In this document: positions 1-8,547 of the stretch, piece after piece
How positions within the stretch are numbered: position 1 is the first letter of the stretch
How the letters are laid out: each line of letters opens with the position of its first letter
NCBI GenBank assembly: GCA_022562895.1
Contig: JADFOK010000008.1
Location: 26,749-90,748 of the forward strand
From: Bacteroidota bacterium
Lineage (GTDB): Bacteria; Bacteroidota; Bacteroidia; Flavobacteriales; Flavobacteriaceae
Length of the DNA: 64,000 nucleotides
Direction: 5' to 3'
Translations under genes and position numbers: made by a program
Notes under the pieces: model-generated
The model's input: the letters and a program-made list of their open reading frames with translations, nothing else
What the model was told of the DNA's origin: nothing
Databases searched by the model: none

Positions 1-1
1 T

Positions 2-475
2 ACTTTATATGGAAACATTGATATTCTACTATTTAAAGAAACCCCGTTACATCGTGCTAATTTTATTTACCTGGTAAAACAACATTATTTTGATATAACT
101 TTTTTTCATCGTGTGGTACCAAATTTTATAATACAGGGTGGAAACAGTGATAATAGGTCTACTTCTGTAAAAAGATCTAAAATAGGAAAGGATTACCTTT
201 TACCCGCCGAAATAAACCTTAATAGAAAACATCGTTTCGGAAGTATATCTGGAGCTAAAGAATATCGTAAAAATCCAGATAATAAGTCTTTCCCTTTTGA
301 GTTTTTCATATTTTTAGGCCCTTTAGAACATACCCGTCATCTTAATGGAGACTATACCATTTTTGGAAAAGTAACCAATGGAATGGATATAGTTGAAAAA
401 ATCGCTAACCTTCCAGCAGACAAGGGTGATTGGCCATTGGATAATGTTTATATCAAGGCTGAAATTATTGAATGA
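2..475 (+). CDS. Cyclophilin-type peptidyl-prolyl isomerase, 5' truncated by window edge
   Basis: The reading frame is open from base 2, so the gene begins before the window; 157 residues are visible. The core motif FHRVVPNFIIQGG is the cyclophilin active-site strand with its catalytic Arg. A later GDYTIFGKVTNGMDIVEKI segment matches the family C-terminus (usual form GKHTVFGKV). The middle is unusual: the canonical NGSQFFI strand reads FEFFIFLG here, and the loop before it is basic. Peptidyl-prolyl cis-trans isomerisation is expected, but these substitutions leave activity uncertain. The N-terminus, and so any export signal, lies outside the window. Confidence 0.85.
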   Translation, partial: TLYGNIDILLFKETPLHRANFIYLVKQHYFDITFFHRVVPNFIIQGGNSDNRSTSVKRSKIGKDYLLPAEINLNRKHRFGSISGAKEYRKNPDNKSFPFEFFIFLGPLEHTRHLNGDYTIFGKVTNGMDIVEKIANLPADKGDWPLDNVYIKAEIIE

Positions 476-544
476 TGGATAAATTAAAAAATTAAGTCCT
501 CGTATTTACAATTGGTCCTATATAAATGACATTTCGGTAAAGCA

Positions 545-552
545 TATTTTTG
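545..552 (+). promoter_or_regulatory. Candidate Bacteroidetes -7 box for the DUF2141 gene
   Basis: TATTTTTG fits the Bacteroidetes -7 consensus TAnnTTTG and lies about 53 bases upstream of the ATG at 606. No TTG lies at the usual 17-23 base spacing, so only half of the promoter signature is present. Confidence 0.35.
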
Positions 553-605
553 TAAGTTTTTAAAGAATATCACATTTGCCAAGTATAATAATTAAACAAT
601 TCTTT

Positions 606-1034
606 ATGAAAACTATTCTACTTACAATCACATTATCGTTAACAGTTTTTTTGTTAAATGCTCAATCGAATTCAAAAACAGACACTGAGGGAACAACAAT
701 CAGAGTTACAGTTACATTAAATGGTACTGGTGGAAACGTTCTTTTCTCATTACATAATGAAAGTACTTTTATGAAAATACCACTTGCAGGATTAAGCAGT
801 GATATTAATGATGGTAAAGCTATAGTAACTTTTACAAACGTTATTCCTGGAACCTATGGAATAATGGTAGTACACGATAAAAACGACAATAAGCAAATGG
901 ACTTTGAATCTAATGGGATGCCCTTAGAAGACTATGGAATGTCTAATAACGTTATGAGCTTTGGTCCGCCACAATGGAATGACGCAAAATTTGAAGTGAC
1001 TGATACTCCTCTGGAAATAGAAATAAGATTATAA
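606..1034 (+). CDS. DUF2141 family exported protein
   Basis: 142 residues. The first ~20 form a signal peptide (MKTILL, hydrophobic stretch, ending LLNAQ), which is why ATG 606 is preferred over the upstream in-frame TTG at 576. The mature part matches DUF2141: a beta-sandwich-like region, then PGTYGIMVVHDKNDNKQMD and a conserved tail containing GMPLEDYGMSNN and FGPPQW. The function of the family is unknown; the DxNxDxxxD-like loop (HDKNDNKQMDFE) looks able to bind a divalent ion, which is inference. It is monocistronic between the cyclophilin and oxyR. Confidence 0.85.
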   Translation: MKTILLTITLSLTVFLLNAQSNSKTDTEGTTIRVTVTLNGTGGNVLFSLHNESTFMKIPLAGLSSDINDGKAIVTFTNVIPGTYGIMVVHDKNDNKQMDFESNGMPLEDYGMSNNVMSFGPPQWNDAKFEVTDTPLEIEIRL

Positions 1035-1150
1035 TTTAAAAACATCTATCAAAAAATACATAATTCCAATATCTCTTAGGTATTGGAATTTTTATATAGA
1101 TATAAATAATAGATTACATTTTTTATATAGATTTTATCGATACTTAATTG

Positions 1151-1158
1151 TATCTTTG
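1151..1158 (+). promoter_or_regulatory. Candidate -7 promoter element for oxyR
   Basis: TATCTTTG is a perfect match to TAnnTTTG. It sits 17 bases before the TTG start of oxyR, a spacing that gives a short leader. There is no clear TTG -33 element; the upstream stretch is a T-rich run. Confidence 0.5.
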
Positions 1159-1175
1159 TTAAAATCTTTTTTATT

Positions 1176-2111
1176 TTGACTATAACCCAGCTTAAATATG
1201 TACTTGCAGTAGCAGAACACCAGAATTTTACAAAGGCAGCTCAAAAAACATTTGTAACTCAGCCTACTTTAAGTATGCAAATCCAAAAACTAGAAGAAGA
1301 ATTGGATATTCTTATTTTCGATAGGAGTAAAAAACCTATAGAACTTACTTCTGTAGGCAGGAAAATTGTAACACAGGCTAGAAACATTGTTATCGAATCT
1401 GAAAGAATGCAAGATGTTGTAGATCAAGAAAAAGGGTTCATTGGTGGTGAATTTAAATTGGGCATCATACCAACCATAATGCCAACCCTGCTACCCATGT
1501 TTTTAAAAAACTTCACAAGCAAATATCCTAAAGTCTATTTAAAAATCGAAGAACTCACTACCTCCGAAATTATTACAAAAATAAAAGATGGCCACATGGA
1601 TGCTGCCATAGTCACTACTCCCCTACTTCAAGAAAAAATTAAAGAACGGGTATTATATTTTGAACCTTTTGTTGGATACGTCCCGGAAAATCACAGATTG
1701 AATTCAAAAAAGAAAATAGATAGTAAGGATTTAGATATAAATGATATACTTTTATTAGAAGATGGACATTGTTTTCGTGATGGAGTCCTTAATATTTGTA
1801 AAACATTTAAAAACAATAAAGAGGATACATTTCAATTAGAAAGCGGAAGTTTTGAAACGCTTATTAAATTATCTAATGAAGGACTTGGTATGACTCTTCT
1901 TCCCTATTTACACACATTAGATATTTCTAAAGAACAAACCAAACATCTTCGGTATTTTAATGAACCTACTCCTGTGAGGGAGGTAAGCATTATTTACAAA
2001 AAGAGCGAGTTACGAATGCAAATAATTAATTCATTATATGAAGTTATTTCTGGGGTAATTCGTGGTGCTATCACATTTCAGGATATAAAAATCATAAGCC
2101 CAATAAAATAA
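1176..2111 (+). CDS. oxyR: OxyR, LysR-type hydrogen peroxide sensor
   Basis: 311 residues. The N-terminal winged helix-turn-helix (1-60; NFTKAAQKTFVTQPTLSMQI) is followed by a LysR substrate-binding domain. The segment LLLEDGHCFRDGVLNIC places cysteines at residues 199 and 208, the same spacing and numbering as the redox disulfide pair of E. coli OxyR, so peroxide sensing by disulfide switching is well supported. The start appears to be TTG: no in-frame ATG precedes the conserved MTITQLKYVLAV terminus. It is transcribed alone, bounded by a promoter and a strong terminator. No obvious catalase or peroxiredoxin target is adjacent. Confidence 0.93.
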   Translation: MTITQLKYVLAVAEHQNFTKAAQKTFVTQPTLSMQIQKLEEELDILIFDRSKKPIELTSVGRKIVTQARNIVIESERMQDVVDQEKGFIGGEFKLGIIPTIMPTLLPMFLKNFTSKYPKVYLKIEELTTSEIITKIKDGHMDAAIVTTPLLQEKIKERVLYFEPFVGYVPENHRLNSKKKIDSKDLDINDILLLEDGHCFRDGVLNICKTFKNNKEDTFQLESGSFETLIKLSNEGLGMTLLPYLHTLDISKEQTKHLRYFNEPTPVREVSIIYKKSELRMQIINSLYEVISGVIRGAITFQDIKIISPIK

Positions 2112-2132
2112 AAAAAATGCAAAAAAACAAAA

Positions 2133-2158
2133 CCCTCTATTTATAGAGGGGTATTTTT
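2133..2158. terminator. Intrinsic terminator between oxyR and a convergent small gene
   Basis: Perfect 8-base stem CCCTCTAT/ATAGAGGG (2133-2140 and 2143-2150) followed by a T-rich tract and preceded by an A-rich tract. It can therefore act on both strands. It lies between the oxyR stop and the stop of the gene on the other strand. Confidence 0.75.
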
Positions 2159-2162
2159 ATGC

Positions 2163-2354
2163 TTATAAATAAATTAGACATCGATTTAATTGGGGTTTTT
2201 CTTTAATGAGTTCATTAATCCAAATCCTAAGTTCCTCAATTTCGTGAGGAAGTAATCTCGTTAACGCTTTTTTTAACTCTTTACAGAACAAATTTACATC
2301 AAAACTAACTTTTGAAAGTACGGCTTTGGTGTAATCAAACATAGCTCTAGCCAT
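2163..2354 (-). CDS. Small conserved hypothetical protein (63 aa)
   Basis: 63 residues beginning MARAMFDYTKAVLSKVSFD. I recognise this as a short protein commonly found in Flavobacteria, with no assigned function. It is mostly helical, with an amphipathic centre (LFCKELKKALTRLLPHEIEEL) and a C-terminal KPQLNRCLIYL. There is no signal peptide or membrane segment. It is convergent with oxyR across a shared terminator and about 180 bases from the next - strand gene. Confidence 0.75.
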   Translation of the reverse strand: MARAMFDYTKAVLSKVSFDVNLFCKELKKALTRLLPHEIEELRIWINELIKEKPQLNRCLIYL

Positions 2355-2537
2355 TATAATAAGATGTTAGGTTAAGTAATTCTAAACTATAGGCGCGTTT
2401 TCTTTTAAATTTCAATCTTAAATATAACAAAAAAAAACGAATGAAATTATATTTTGTTGAAAAGTTTTACAAATAATTAACTTATTCAACACAGTAAATA
2501 TATCCTTTATTTCCAAAAATAACAAATTTCAAATCAT

Positions 2538-2993
2538 TCATTTCTTAAACTTTACTGTCCATTCAAACTCAAAAACCGATACTGTATCTCCTTGTTCATC
2601 AACTCCTTCAGATTTCATCCAACGGGTTTGAGCTTCATCCGTTTCGATAGATCTATTTATAGATTCTTTAATTAGTAGGCCATCTCTACAAGTAAAAATA
2701 ATCCTTCCTCTAGCCTTTTTATTAAAAGTAGCTTTGCTATTTGCCACCAACATAGAAATACCATGATTACTCTCTTTGATGTAACTCATTACTAAAGCAC
2801 CTGTACTAAGTTCAGCAGCCATTCCTTGTACTGCCCAAAACAAAGATTTAAATGGATTTTGATTAATCCAACGATGTCTAACAGATGTACAACAAATAAT
2901 ATCATCAATAGATTTTAATCGTACCCCACAAAAATAAGCTGCCGGTAATTTAAAAAACAGGAAAGTATTGATTTGCTTTGGTTTCAAAGGCAT
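2538..2993 (-). CDS. DUF4442 hotdog-fold protein (PaaI-thioesterase-like)
   Basis: 151 residues from ATG 2993; a TTG two codons upstream (2999) is less likely. The pattern RHRWINQNPFKSLFWAVQGMAAELSTGALV, read in parts, matches DUF4442, a relative of PaaI/YiiD acyl-CoA thioesterase hotdog domains. In those families the helix after the NPF-type segment packs against the substrate. Thioesterase activity is an inference from fold; no catalytic residue can be assigned with certainty. The gene stands alone with AT-rich gaps on both sides. Confidence 0.8.
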   Translation of the reverse strand: MPLKPKQINTFLFFKLPAAYFCGVRLKSIDDIICCTSVRHRWINQNPFKSLFWAVQGMAAELSTGALVMSYIKESNHGISMLVANSKATFNKKARGRIIFTCRDGLLIKESINRSIETDEAQTRWMKSEGVDEQGDTVSVFEFEWTVKFKK

Positions 2994-3096
2994 AAACAAA
3001 ATTTTTGTATAAGATATTAAAAATTACCAGACATATTAAATGTTAAATTTATGTTAATTATAGTACTAGGTGTAACAAAGTACTATTTTTAAGACA

Positions 3097-3104
3097 TATA
3101 TTTG
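3097..3104 (+). promoter_or_regulatory. Candidate -7 element for the DUF4870/PadR/PspC operon
   Basis: TATATTTG, a full TAnnTTTG match, 19 bases upstream of the ATG at 3124. No TTG is found at the -33 distance. This would be the promoter for the five-gene run that follows. Confidence 0.5.
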
Positions 3105-3123
3105 CATAAGAAACTAATAAACA

Positions 3124-3624
3124 ATGGATACTACCATATCAGAAAATCAAAAAAATGTAGCTGCACTTGTGCATCTTTCTACATTTACAAAGTACTTCTT
3201 TCCTTTCGGAAATTTCATTGCTCCCTTATTATTATGGACATTTAATAAGGATAAACCATTTATAGATGAACATGGAAAACAAGCAATTAATTTTCAGCTT
3301 AGTATATTATTATACGCCTTATGTGTAGGAATTATTTGTCTTCCTTTTGTTATAATATTTGCTTCAGATTTTATTAGTCTGGTAGATACTATAGATCACT
3401 CTGTTGGGCATGTATCAATTCACGAAATAAAAAATCTATCCGGATATATATTAATTTTCTCTATAGCTGTTTTACTTCTGTTCGGAATATTTGTATTTGA
3501 ACTATACGGAGTTATTTCAGCTACCATTCAAGCAGCAAAAGGGAAATTATACCAATATCCCCTTAGTATATCATTTATTAAAACAACCATTAAAAATCAA
3601 TCAAAAAATGAGCACGTTAGTTAA
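3124..3624 (+). CDS. DUF4870 membrane protein
   Basis: 166 residues. It has the DUF4870 features FFPFGNFIAPLLLWTFNKDKP and DEHGKQAINFQLS followed by two to three hydrophobic helices and a cytoplasmic C-terminus. The family is widespread, small and of unknown function. First gene of an apparent operon with a 59-residue ORF, PadR, a PspC-domain protein and a head-GIN lipoprotein, which suggests an envelope role. Its end overlaps the next ORF by 17 bases. Confidence 0.85.
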   Translation: MDTTISENQKNVAALVHLSTFTKYFFPFGNFIAPLLLWTFNKDKPFIDEHGKQAINFQLSILLYALCVGIICLPFVIIFASDFISLVDTIDHSVGHVSIHEIKNLSGYILIFSIAVLLLFGIFVFELYGVISATIQAAKGKLYQYPLSISFIKTTIKNQSKNEHVS

Positions 3625-3787
3625 TATTTTGTTGGCAATAGTATTAAATATACTATCTACCGGAAACATTCAGCATCATGCGAAAGATATTTCCAAAGTT
3701 GAAAAAACTCAATGCATTTACAGCTTAGAGAACCTTCGATCTCATCACATCATTAAAAAAGACGAAATATTATTTCAACTAAAGTAA
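3608..3787 (+). CDS. Hypothetical 59-aa protein inside the PadR operon
   Basis: ATG at 3608 overlaps the DUF4870 gene by 17 bases, and the stop precedes padR by 10 bases. The product starts MSTLVNILLAIVLNILSTG, a short hydrophobic stretch that could be a signal or anchor, followed by a polar tail with several His and Lys. I do not recognise it. Tight packing and overlap support translation. The reading frame extends farther upstream inside the DUF4870 gene, but that part is likely a shadow. Confidence 0.5.
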   Translation: MSTLVNILLAIVLNILSTGNIQHHAKDISKVEKTQCIYSLENLRSHHIIKKDEILFQLK

Positions 3788-3797
3788 AACGACACTT

Positions 3798-4136
3798 ATG
3801 AAAATTGAAAACACAAAAGCACAAATGCGAAAAGGAGTTTTAGAATATTGCATCCTTTCCATTTTAAAGGACGGAGAGGCTTATACTTCAGACATATTAA
3901 AAAATTTAAAAGACGCTAAAATGCTTGTGGTAGAAGGTACAATTTATCCCCTACTATCAAGGCTAAAAAATGCAGGCTTATTAATCTACCGCTGGGAAGA
4001 ATCAACCGGTGGACCACCACGCAAGTATTACGATCTTACCGAAACCGGTAAACTATTTTTAAACGAATTAAACACTACCTGGAGTAATTTACAAAGGGCA
4101 GTTAACAAAGTAACCAGCGAAAAAACTACAAAATGA
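3798..4136 (+). CDS. PadR-family transcriptional regulator
   Basis: 112 residues. The winged-helix PadR signature is clear: KGVLEYCILSILKDGEAYTSDI, then VVEGTIYPLLSRLKNAGLL and the wing GGPPRKYYDLTETG. The short C-terminal helix would form the dimer. It overlaps the next gene by four bases (ATGA), so translation of regulator and membrane protein is probably coupled. PadR genes are often paired with membrane proteins carrying a HAAS-type cytoplasmic domain, and the next gene fits that pattern. Autoregulation is likely but no operator could be identified. Confidence 0.92.
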   Translation: MKIENTKAQMRKGVLEYCILSILKDGEAYTSDILKNLKDAKMLVVEGTIYPLLSRLKNAGLLIYRWEESTGGPPRKYYDLTETGKLFLNELNTTWSNLQRAVNKVTSEKTTK

Positions 4137-5878
4137 ACAAAACAGTAAACATAAATTTAGCAGGAACATTTTTTCATATAGATGATGATGCATTTGCAAA
4201 ACTTACAAGATATCTTGATGCTATTAGACGCTCCTTTTCGGATCCACAAGGACAAGACGAAATAATAAGGGATATTGAAGCTCGTATTGCTGAATTATTT
4301 TCTGAAAAAATTGAAGACGATTCGCAAGTGATTACTTTAAAAGAACTCGATGAAGTAATTACAGTAATGGGGCAACCTGAAGATTATATAATCGATGAGG
4401 AAATCTTTGAAGACACTCCAGATTCCAAGAAAAGACGTACACGTTCTAGTTCTTCATATAAGCAATTATTTCGTGATATAGATAACAAATTTATTGCAGG
4501 AGTTTCCTCTGGCTTAAGTCATTATTTAAATATTGATGCACTTTGGATTCGCCTTATATGGATTGTGTTAGTATTAATAGGATGGGGAACTCCAATACTT
4601 ATTTATATTTTACTTTGGGTATTGGTTCCGGCTGCCGAAAGCACTTCAGATAAATTGAAAATGGAAAGAGAACCTATAAATATTTCCAATATTGAAAAAA
4701 AGTTTAAAGAAGGATATGAAAATGTCGCAGATAAAGTAAAAGATGTGGATATTGACAAATACAAGCAAAAAGCAAAAAGCGGAATCACCGGTTTTTTTAC
4801 TACGCTTGGTAGTATCTTTCTGGTAATTTTTAAAATATTTGTCAAATTTATAGGGATCCTACTTATAATCATTTCACTTTCTACACTTATTGGTCTTATC
4901 GTTGGTTTATTTACAGCAGGCACTATAGGTTTTTGGGGTAATGAGGTAGTAATGGATCACATATCGGTAGTAGATATAACGAATGCACCACTATGGCTTA
5001 TTTCATTATTAACATTATTTGTTGTTGGAATACCATTCTTTGTTCTATTTATTGTGGGACTTAAAATGCTTATAACCAATCTAAAATCTATAGGTAATCC
5101 AGCAAAAATTTCATTATTAGCAATTTGGATCTTTTCAATCATAGGTTTAGGAATTTTAGCAATTAGACAAGCAACAGATCATGCCTATGATGGTGATTAT
5201 ACTTCCGAAATAGAATTGCCGGTACGAAGCGGAGACACCTTGAGATTGGCTATGAATGTAAATAGACAATATGAATACAGTGTAAGGAGAGGAATAGGTT
5301 TTGAAATAAAGTACAATGCAAATGATGAAAAGGTAATTTATTCTAATAATATACGCTTAATCATAAGATCAACTGAAGATTCTGTAGCAAAGTTATATAT
5401 TGAAAAGAAAGCCAAAGGAAAAACATTTCTTGATGCTAAAGACAATGCTGAAGCTATCGAATATAATTATTCCATTGAAAATAACACCTTACTACTTGAC
5501 GGGTATTTTATAAATTCTTTTGAAAATAAATATCACGATCAGAAAATGGAAATTATAGTTTATTTACCCGTAGGAACCATCTTATTTGCTGATAATAACA
5601 CCTATTCTTATCATAGAAATTATTACCGTTATGGTGATATATTAAATAATGGATATGAAGAACACTATTTACTTATTCAGGAAGATAAAACCCACTGTCT
5701 GGATTGTCCAATAAATAAAGAAAATGAAAATTGGGAAATTGAAGATTGGGAAGATGAAGTAAATAAATTGATTGACAATATCGATGAGAATACCAGTATA
5801 ATAATTATTGATAAAAATAAACTCGATACTATTATAACAGAAATAAAAGATACAATACAAATTAAAATTGGAAATTAA
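4133..5878 (+). CDS. PspC-domain membrane protein with HAAS-like N-terminal domain
   Basis: 581 residues. Residues ~15-90 form a helical domain ending in VITVMGQPEDYI, resembling the HAAS/DUF1700 domains that accompany PadR regulators. Residues 110-168 are a PspC domain (FIAGVSSGLSHYLNIDALWIR, then a membrane helix). Further membrane segments lie near 220-263, 285-310 and 327-345, followed by an exported-looking C-terminal domain of ~230 residues that ends in an acidic tail. A phage-shock-like or envelope-sensing role is inferred from PspC. Overlaps padR by four bases; 18 bases separate it from the next gene. Confidence 0.88.
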   Translation: MNKTVNINLAGTFFHIDDDAFAKLTRYLDAIRRSFSDPQGQDEIIRDIEARIAELFSEKIEDDSQVITLKELDEVITVMGQPEDYIIDEEIFEDTPDSKKRRTRSSSSYKQLFRDIDNKFIAGVSSGLSHYLNIDALWIRLIWIVLVLIGWGTPILIYILLWVLVPAAESTSDKLKMEREPINISNIEKKFKEGYENVADKVKDVDIDKYKQKAKSGITGFFTTLGSIFLVIFKIFVKFIGILLIIISLSTLIGLIVGLFTAGTIGFWGNEVVMDHISVVDITNAPLWLISLLTLFVVGIPFFVLFIVGLKMLITNLKSIGNPAKISLLAIWIFSIIGLGILAIRQATDHAYDGDYTSEIELPVRSGDTLRLAMNVNRQYEYSVRRGIGFEIKYNANDEKVIYSNNIRLIIRSTEDSVAKLYIEKKAKGKTFLDAKDNAEAIEYNYSIENNTLLLDGYFINSFENKYHDQKMEIIVYLPVGTILFADNNTYSYHRNYYRYGDILNNGYEEHYLLIQEDKTHCLDCPINKENENWEIEDWEDEVNKLIDNIDENTSIIIIDKNKLDTIITEIKDTIQIKIGN

Positions 5879-5896
5879 TCAAACAAATTAAAAATT

Positions 5897-6619
5897 ATGA
5901 AATCAATTAAAATCATTTTAACATTAGTTGCAGTTACGATGTTGTCATCCTGTAACTTAGATATGCATTTAGGACATGAACATGGAAACGGTAACGTTGT
6001 CACAGAAGAAAGACCTGTCACAGAAAACTTTAACAAAGTTAAGGGTAGTAACGGTTTAGATATTTTTCTAACTCAAGGATCTGAAAATAAAATAGTTGTA
6101 GAGGCAGATGAAAATCTATTAGATATTATTGAAACTACTATTTCCAATGGAAAATTAACTATTAGAGCAGACAAAAATATTGGGAGATCAAAATCTAAAA
6201 AAGTATATGTTACCTACAAAAAACTAATTAGTGTTGAAGCTACCAGTGGAGCAGATGTAATTGGCAATTCAATATTAAAAAGCGAGTCGCTTACATTGAA
6301 AAGTAGTAGTGGAGCCGATTTAGAAGTAGAGGTTTTATCAAGTGAATTATTTGTTGAAACTAGCAGTGGAGCAGACATAGAATTATCTGGTAAAGCAAGC
6401 TCTTTAAACGCACGTGCAACAAGTGGTAGTGATCTAAATGCAAGAAAACTCACCGTGAACAATTGTAATGCAAGAGCTTCAAGTGGAGCAGATATTACAA
6501 TTACCGTTAAAGAAAAGCTAGACGCTAAAGCATCTAGTGGAGGGGATATCAACTATTATGGAAATCCTGAAGCAGTAACAAAAAAAAATAGTTCTTCAGG
6601 AAGCGTGAGAAAAATGTAA
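5897..6619 (+). CDS. Head-GIN domain (DUF2807) lipoprotein
   Basis: 240 residues. A lipobox (LSSC, Cys19) ends the signal peptide, so it is probably anchored in an envelope membrane. The mature part is a DUF2807 head-GIN right-handed beta-helix. Six turns carry a recurring S-G-(A/S/G)-D motif (SGADVIG, SSGADLEVE, SSGADIELS, SGSDLN, SSGADITI, SSGGDINY). The function of the family is unknown. Last gene of the DUF4870-PadR-PspC operon, followed by a possible terminator, which links it to that regulator. Confidence 0.9.
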   Translation: MKSIKIILTLVAVTMLSSCNLDMHLGHEHGNGNVVTEERPVTENFNKVKGSNGLDIFLTQGSENKIVVEADENLLDIIETTISNGKLTIRADKNIGRSKSKKVYVTYKKLISVEATSGADVIGNSILKSESLTLKSSSGADLEVEVLSSELFVETSSGADIELSGKASSLNARATSGSDLNARKLTVNNCNARASSGADITITVKEKLDAKASSGGDINYYGNPEAVTKKNSSSGSVRKM

Positions 6620-6651
6620 TAACATTTCAAAAATATAACCGCCAAAAAATA

Positions 6652-6694
6652 AACGCCATTCTGTCTTTTATATAAATGATGAGTGGCGTTTTTC
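6652..6694 (+). terminator. Possible intrinsic terminator after the head-GIN gene
   Basis: AACGCCA (6652-6658) pairs with TGGCGTT (6684-6690), immediately followed by a run of T. The loop is long (25 bases), so it is weaker than a textbook terminator, but its position at the end of the operon fits. Confidence 0.5.
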
Positions 6695-6797
6695 ATTTGC
6701 TTCAATTTTAATAATCAATTTATGCTAATCAAAATGAAACTTCCAATTGGATTAACGATACTATTAATTTTAAAAAACTTATATAATTTATTGGTAT

Positions 6798-6828
6798 TTG
6801 AGCCTTTCTTATTATTATTATAGCTTTG
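6798..6828 (+). promoter_or_regulatory. Bacteroidetes promoter for adenine deaminase
   Basis: TTG (6798-6800), 20 bases, then TAGCTTTG (6821-6828): both elements of the Bacteroidetes promoter at correct spacing. It ends 29 bases before ATG 6858 and therefore excludes the longer reading frame that would begin at 6798. Confidence 0.68.
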
Positions 6829-6857
6829 TTTATAATAGTAGCGCTTTTGAACAAATA

Positions 6858-8480
6858 ATGAAAGTACTGGGTCAAATAGTAGATATTGTAAACAGAAGGA
6901 TTTATAAAGGAGAAATTACCCTGGAAGAAGGAAAAATTAAATCTATCATAGAAAAAGAACATGATGAAGAACATTTTATTATTCCAGGATTTATTGATGC
7001 TCACATTCATATAGAAAGTTCAATGTTAGTGCCTTCAGAATTTGCAAGACTAGCTGTTACCCATGGTACTATTGCAACTGTTTCAGATCCTCATGAAATC
7101 GCCAATGTTTTAGGAATTGAAGGCGTTGATTTTATGATAGAAAATGGAAAGAAAGTACCCTTTAAATTTTTCTTTGGAGCACCTTCCTGTGTGCCGGCTA
7201 CCGATTTTGAATCTGCTGGAGCTGTCATAGATTCCGACGGAATTAATAAACTTCTCGAAAAGGACGATATTAAATATCTGGCAGAAATGATGAATCATCC
7301 AGGTGTTATAATAGGTCATGAAGACATTATAAAAAAAATATCTTGGGCAAAAAAGTATAACAAACCTGTAGATGGGCATGCTCCCGGTTTACGTGGCAAA
7401 GACCTTACAAAATATATTAATGCTGGAATCTCTACAGATCACGAATGTTTTACTTTTGAAGAGGGCCTTGAAAAACTTCAGAAAGGAATGAAAGTTATCA
7501 TTCGGGAAGGTAGTGCAGTAAAAAATTTTGAAGCTTTAATAGATTTACTTCCCGAGTATTATGAAAATATGATGTTTTGTAGTGATGACAAACATCCCGA
7601 TGATTTAATGTTAAATCATATTAATAAATTGTGTGCAAGGGCTATTGAAAAAGGAATTGATATTTTTAAAGTATTGCAAGTTGCATGTATAAATCCTGTG
7701 AAGCATTACAATTTAGAAGTTGGTTTATTACAAGAAGATGACCTAGCGGATTTTATTATCGTTGAAGACTTAATTAATTTTAGTACAAAACAAACCTATA
7801 TCGACGGGGAATTAGTCTTTGCAAATGGAATCTCACTAATTAAATCTGTATCTTTTACTATTCTAAATAAATTTTATACGGATTTGAAGGTGGTTTTAGA
7901 TTTTAAATACGCATCAAATACTAAGAAAATAAGAATAATTGAAGCTTTTAACGGTGAGTTAATAACCGATGAGATTATTGAAAAAAGTTTGATAAAAGAT
8001 GGAAATTTAATATCAAATATTGAAACAGACATTCTGAAAATCACCGTTGTAAATCGATATCAGGATCAAAAGCCATCAATTGCTTTTATAAAGAATTTTG
8101 GATTAAAAGAAGGAGCTATAGCATCGTCGGTATGTCATGATTCTCACAATATTATAGCAGTTGGAGTTTCGGACGATTCGATTTGCAAAGCTGTTAATTT
8201 AATTATAGAATCTAAAGGTGGAATTTGCGCAGTTTCAAATTCCAAAGAGAAAGTAATTCCTTTACCTGTAGCTGGCATTATGAGTGACAAAGACGGAGAA
8301 ACAATTAGTATTCGTTACGCAAATTTAGACAAAATGGCAAAAATGATGGGTTGTACACTTACTGCTCCATATATGACACTTTCATTTATGGCTTTATTAG
8401 TAATTCCTTCCTTAAAATTAAGTGACAAGGGCTTGTTTGACTGTTCTAAATTTACTTTTACATCTTTAGAGGTTTATTGA
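6858..8480 (+). CDS. ade: Adenine deaminase
   Basis: 540 residues. The amidohydrolase metal motif [10 protein letters not shown] (His49, His51) follows [13 protein letters not shown] and the late IGHED and DGHAPG segments are characteristic of bacterial AdeC-type adenine deaminase, which converts adenine to hypoxanthine in purine salvage. The C-terminal domain ends with [18 protein letters not shown], also typical. ATG 6858 is chosen because a good promoter overlaps the upstream frame extension. Monocistronic, convergent with trxB. Confidence 0.94.
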   Translation: MKVLGQIVDIVNRRIYKGEITLEEGKIKSIIEKEHDEEHFIIPGFIDAHIHIESSMLVPSEFARLAVTHGTIATVSDPHEIANVLGIEGVDFMIENGKKVPFKFFFGAPSCVPATDFESAGAVIDSDGINKLLEKDDIKYLAEMMNHPGVIIGHEDIIKKISWAKKYNKPVDGHAPGLRGKDLTKYINAGISTDHECFTFEEGLEKLQKGMKVIIREGSAVKNFEALIDLLPEYYENMMFCSDDKHPDDLMLNHINKLCARAIEKGIDIFKVLQVACINPVKHYNLEVGLLQEDDLADFIIVEDLINFSTKQTYIDGELVFANGISLIKSVSFTILNKFYTDLKVVLDFKYASNTKKIRIIEAFNGELITDEIIEKSLIKDGNLISNIETDILKITVVNRYQDQKPSIAFIKNFGLKEGAIASSVCHDSHNIIAVGVSDDSICKAVNLIIESKGGICAVSNSKEKVIPLPVAGIMSDKDGETISIRYANLDKMAKMMGCTLTAPYMTLSFMALLVIPSLKLSDKGLFDCSKFTFTSLEVY

Positions 8481-8547
8481 ATTTAAACAACAAACCGACA
8501 ATTAGAAAACACAAACAGTCCTTTTAATTTTCTGTTTCAACATAAAC

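Noticed and set aside
6411..6421. CACGTG followed by CAACA, resembling half of a parS site
   Set aside because: The left arm does not match TGTTnCACGTG, it lies inside the head-GIN coding sequence, and it is 13 kb from parAB. Chance match.
6214..6552. 112-codon open frame antisense to the head-GIN gene
   Set aside because: It arises from the repeated Ser-Gly-Ala-Asp codons on the other strand and has no family match or start context.
8490..8535. AAACAG...CTGTTT inverted repeat between ade and trxB
   Set aside because: Six-base stem, long loop, no flanking T-run on either strand.
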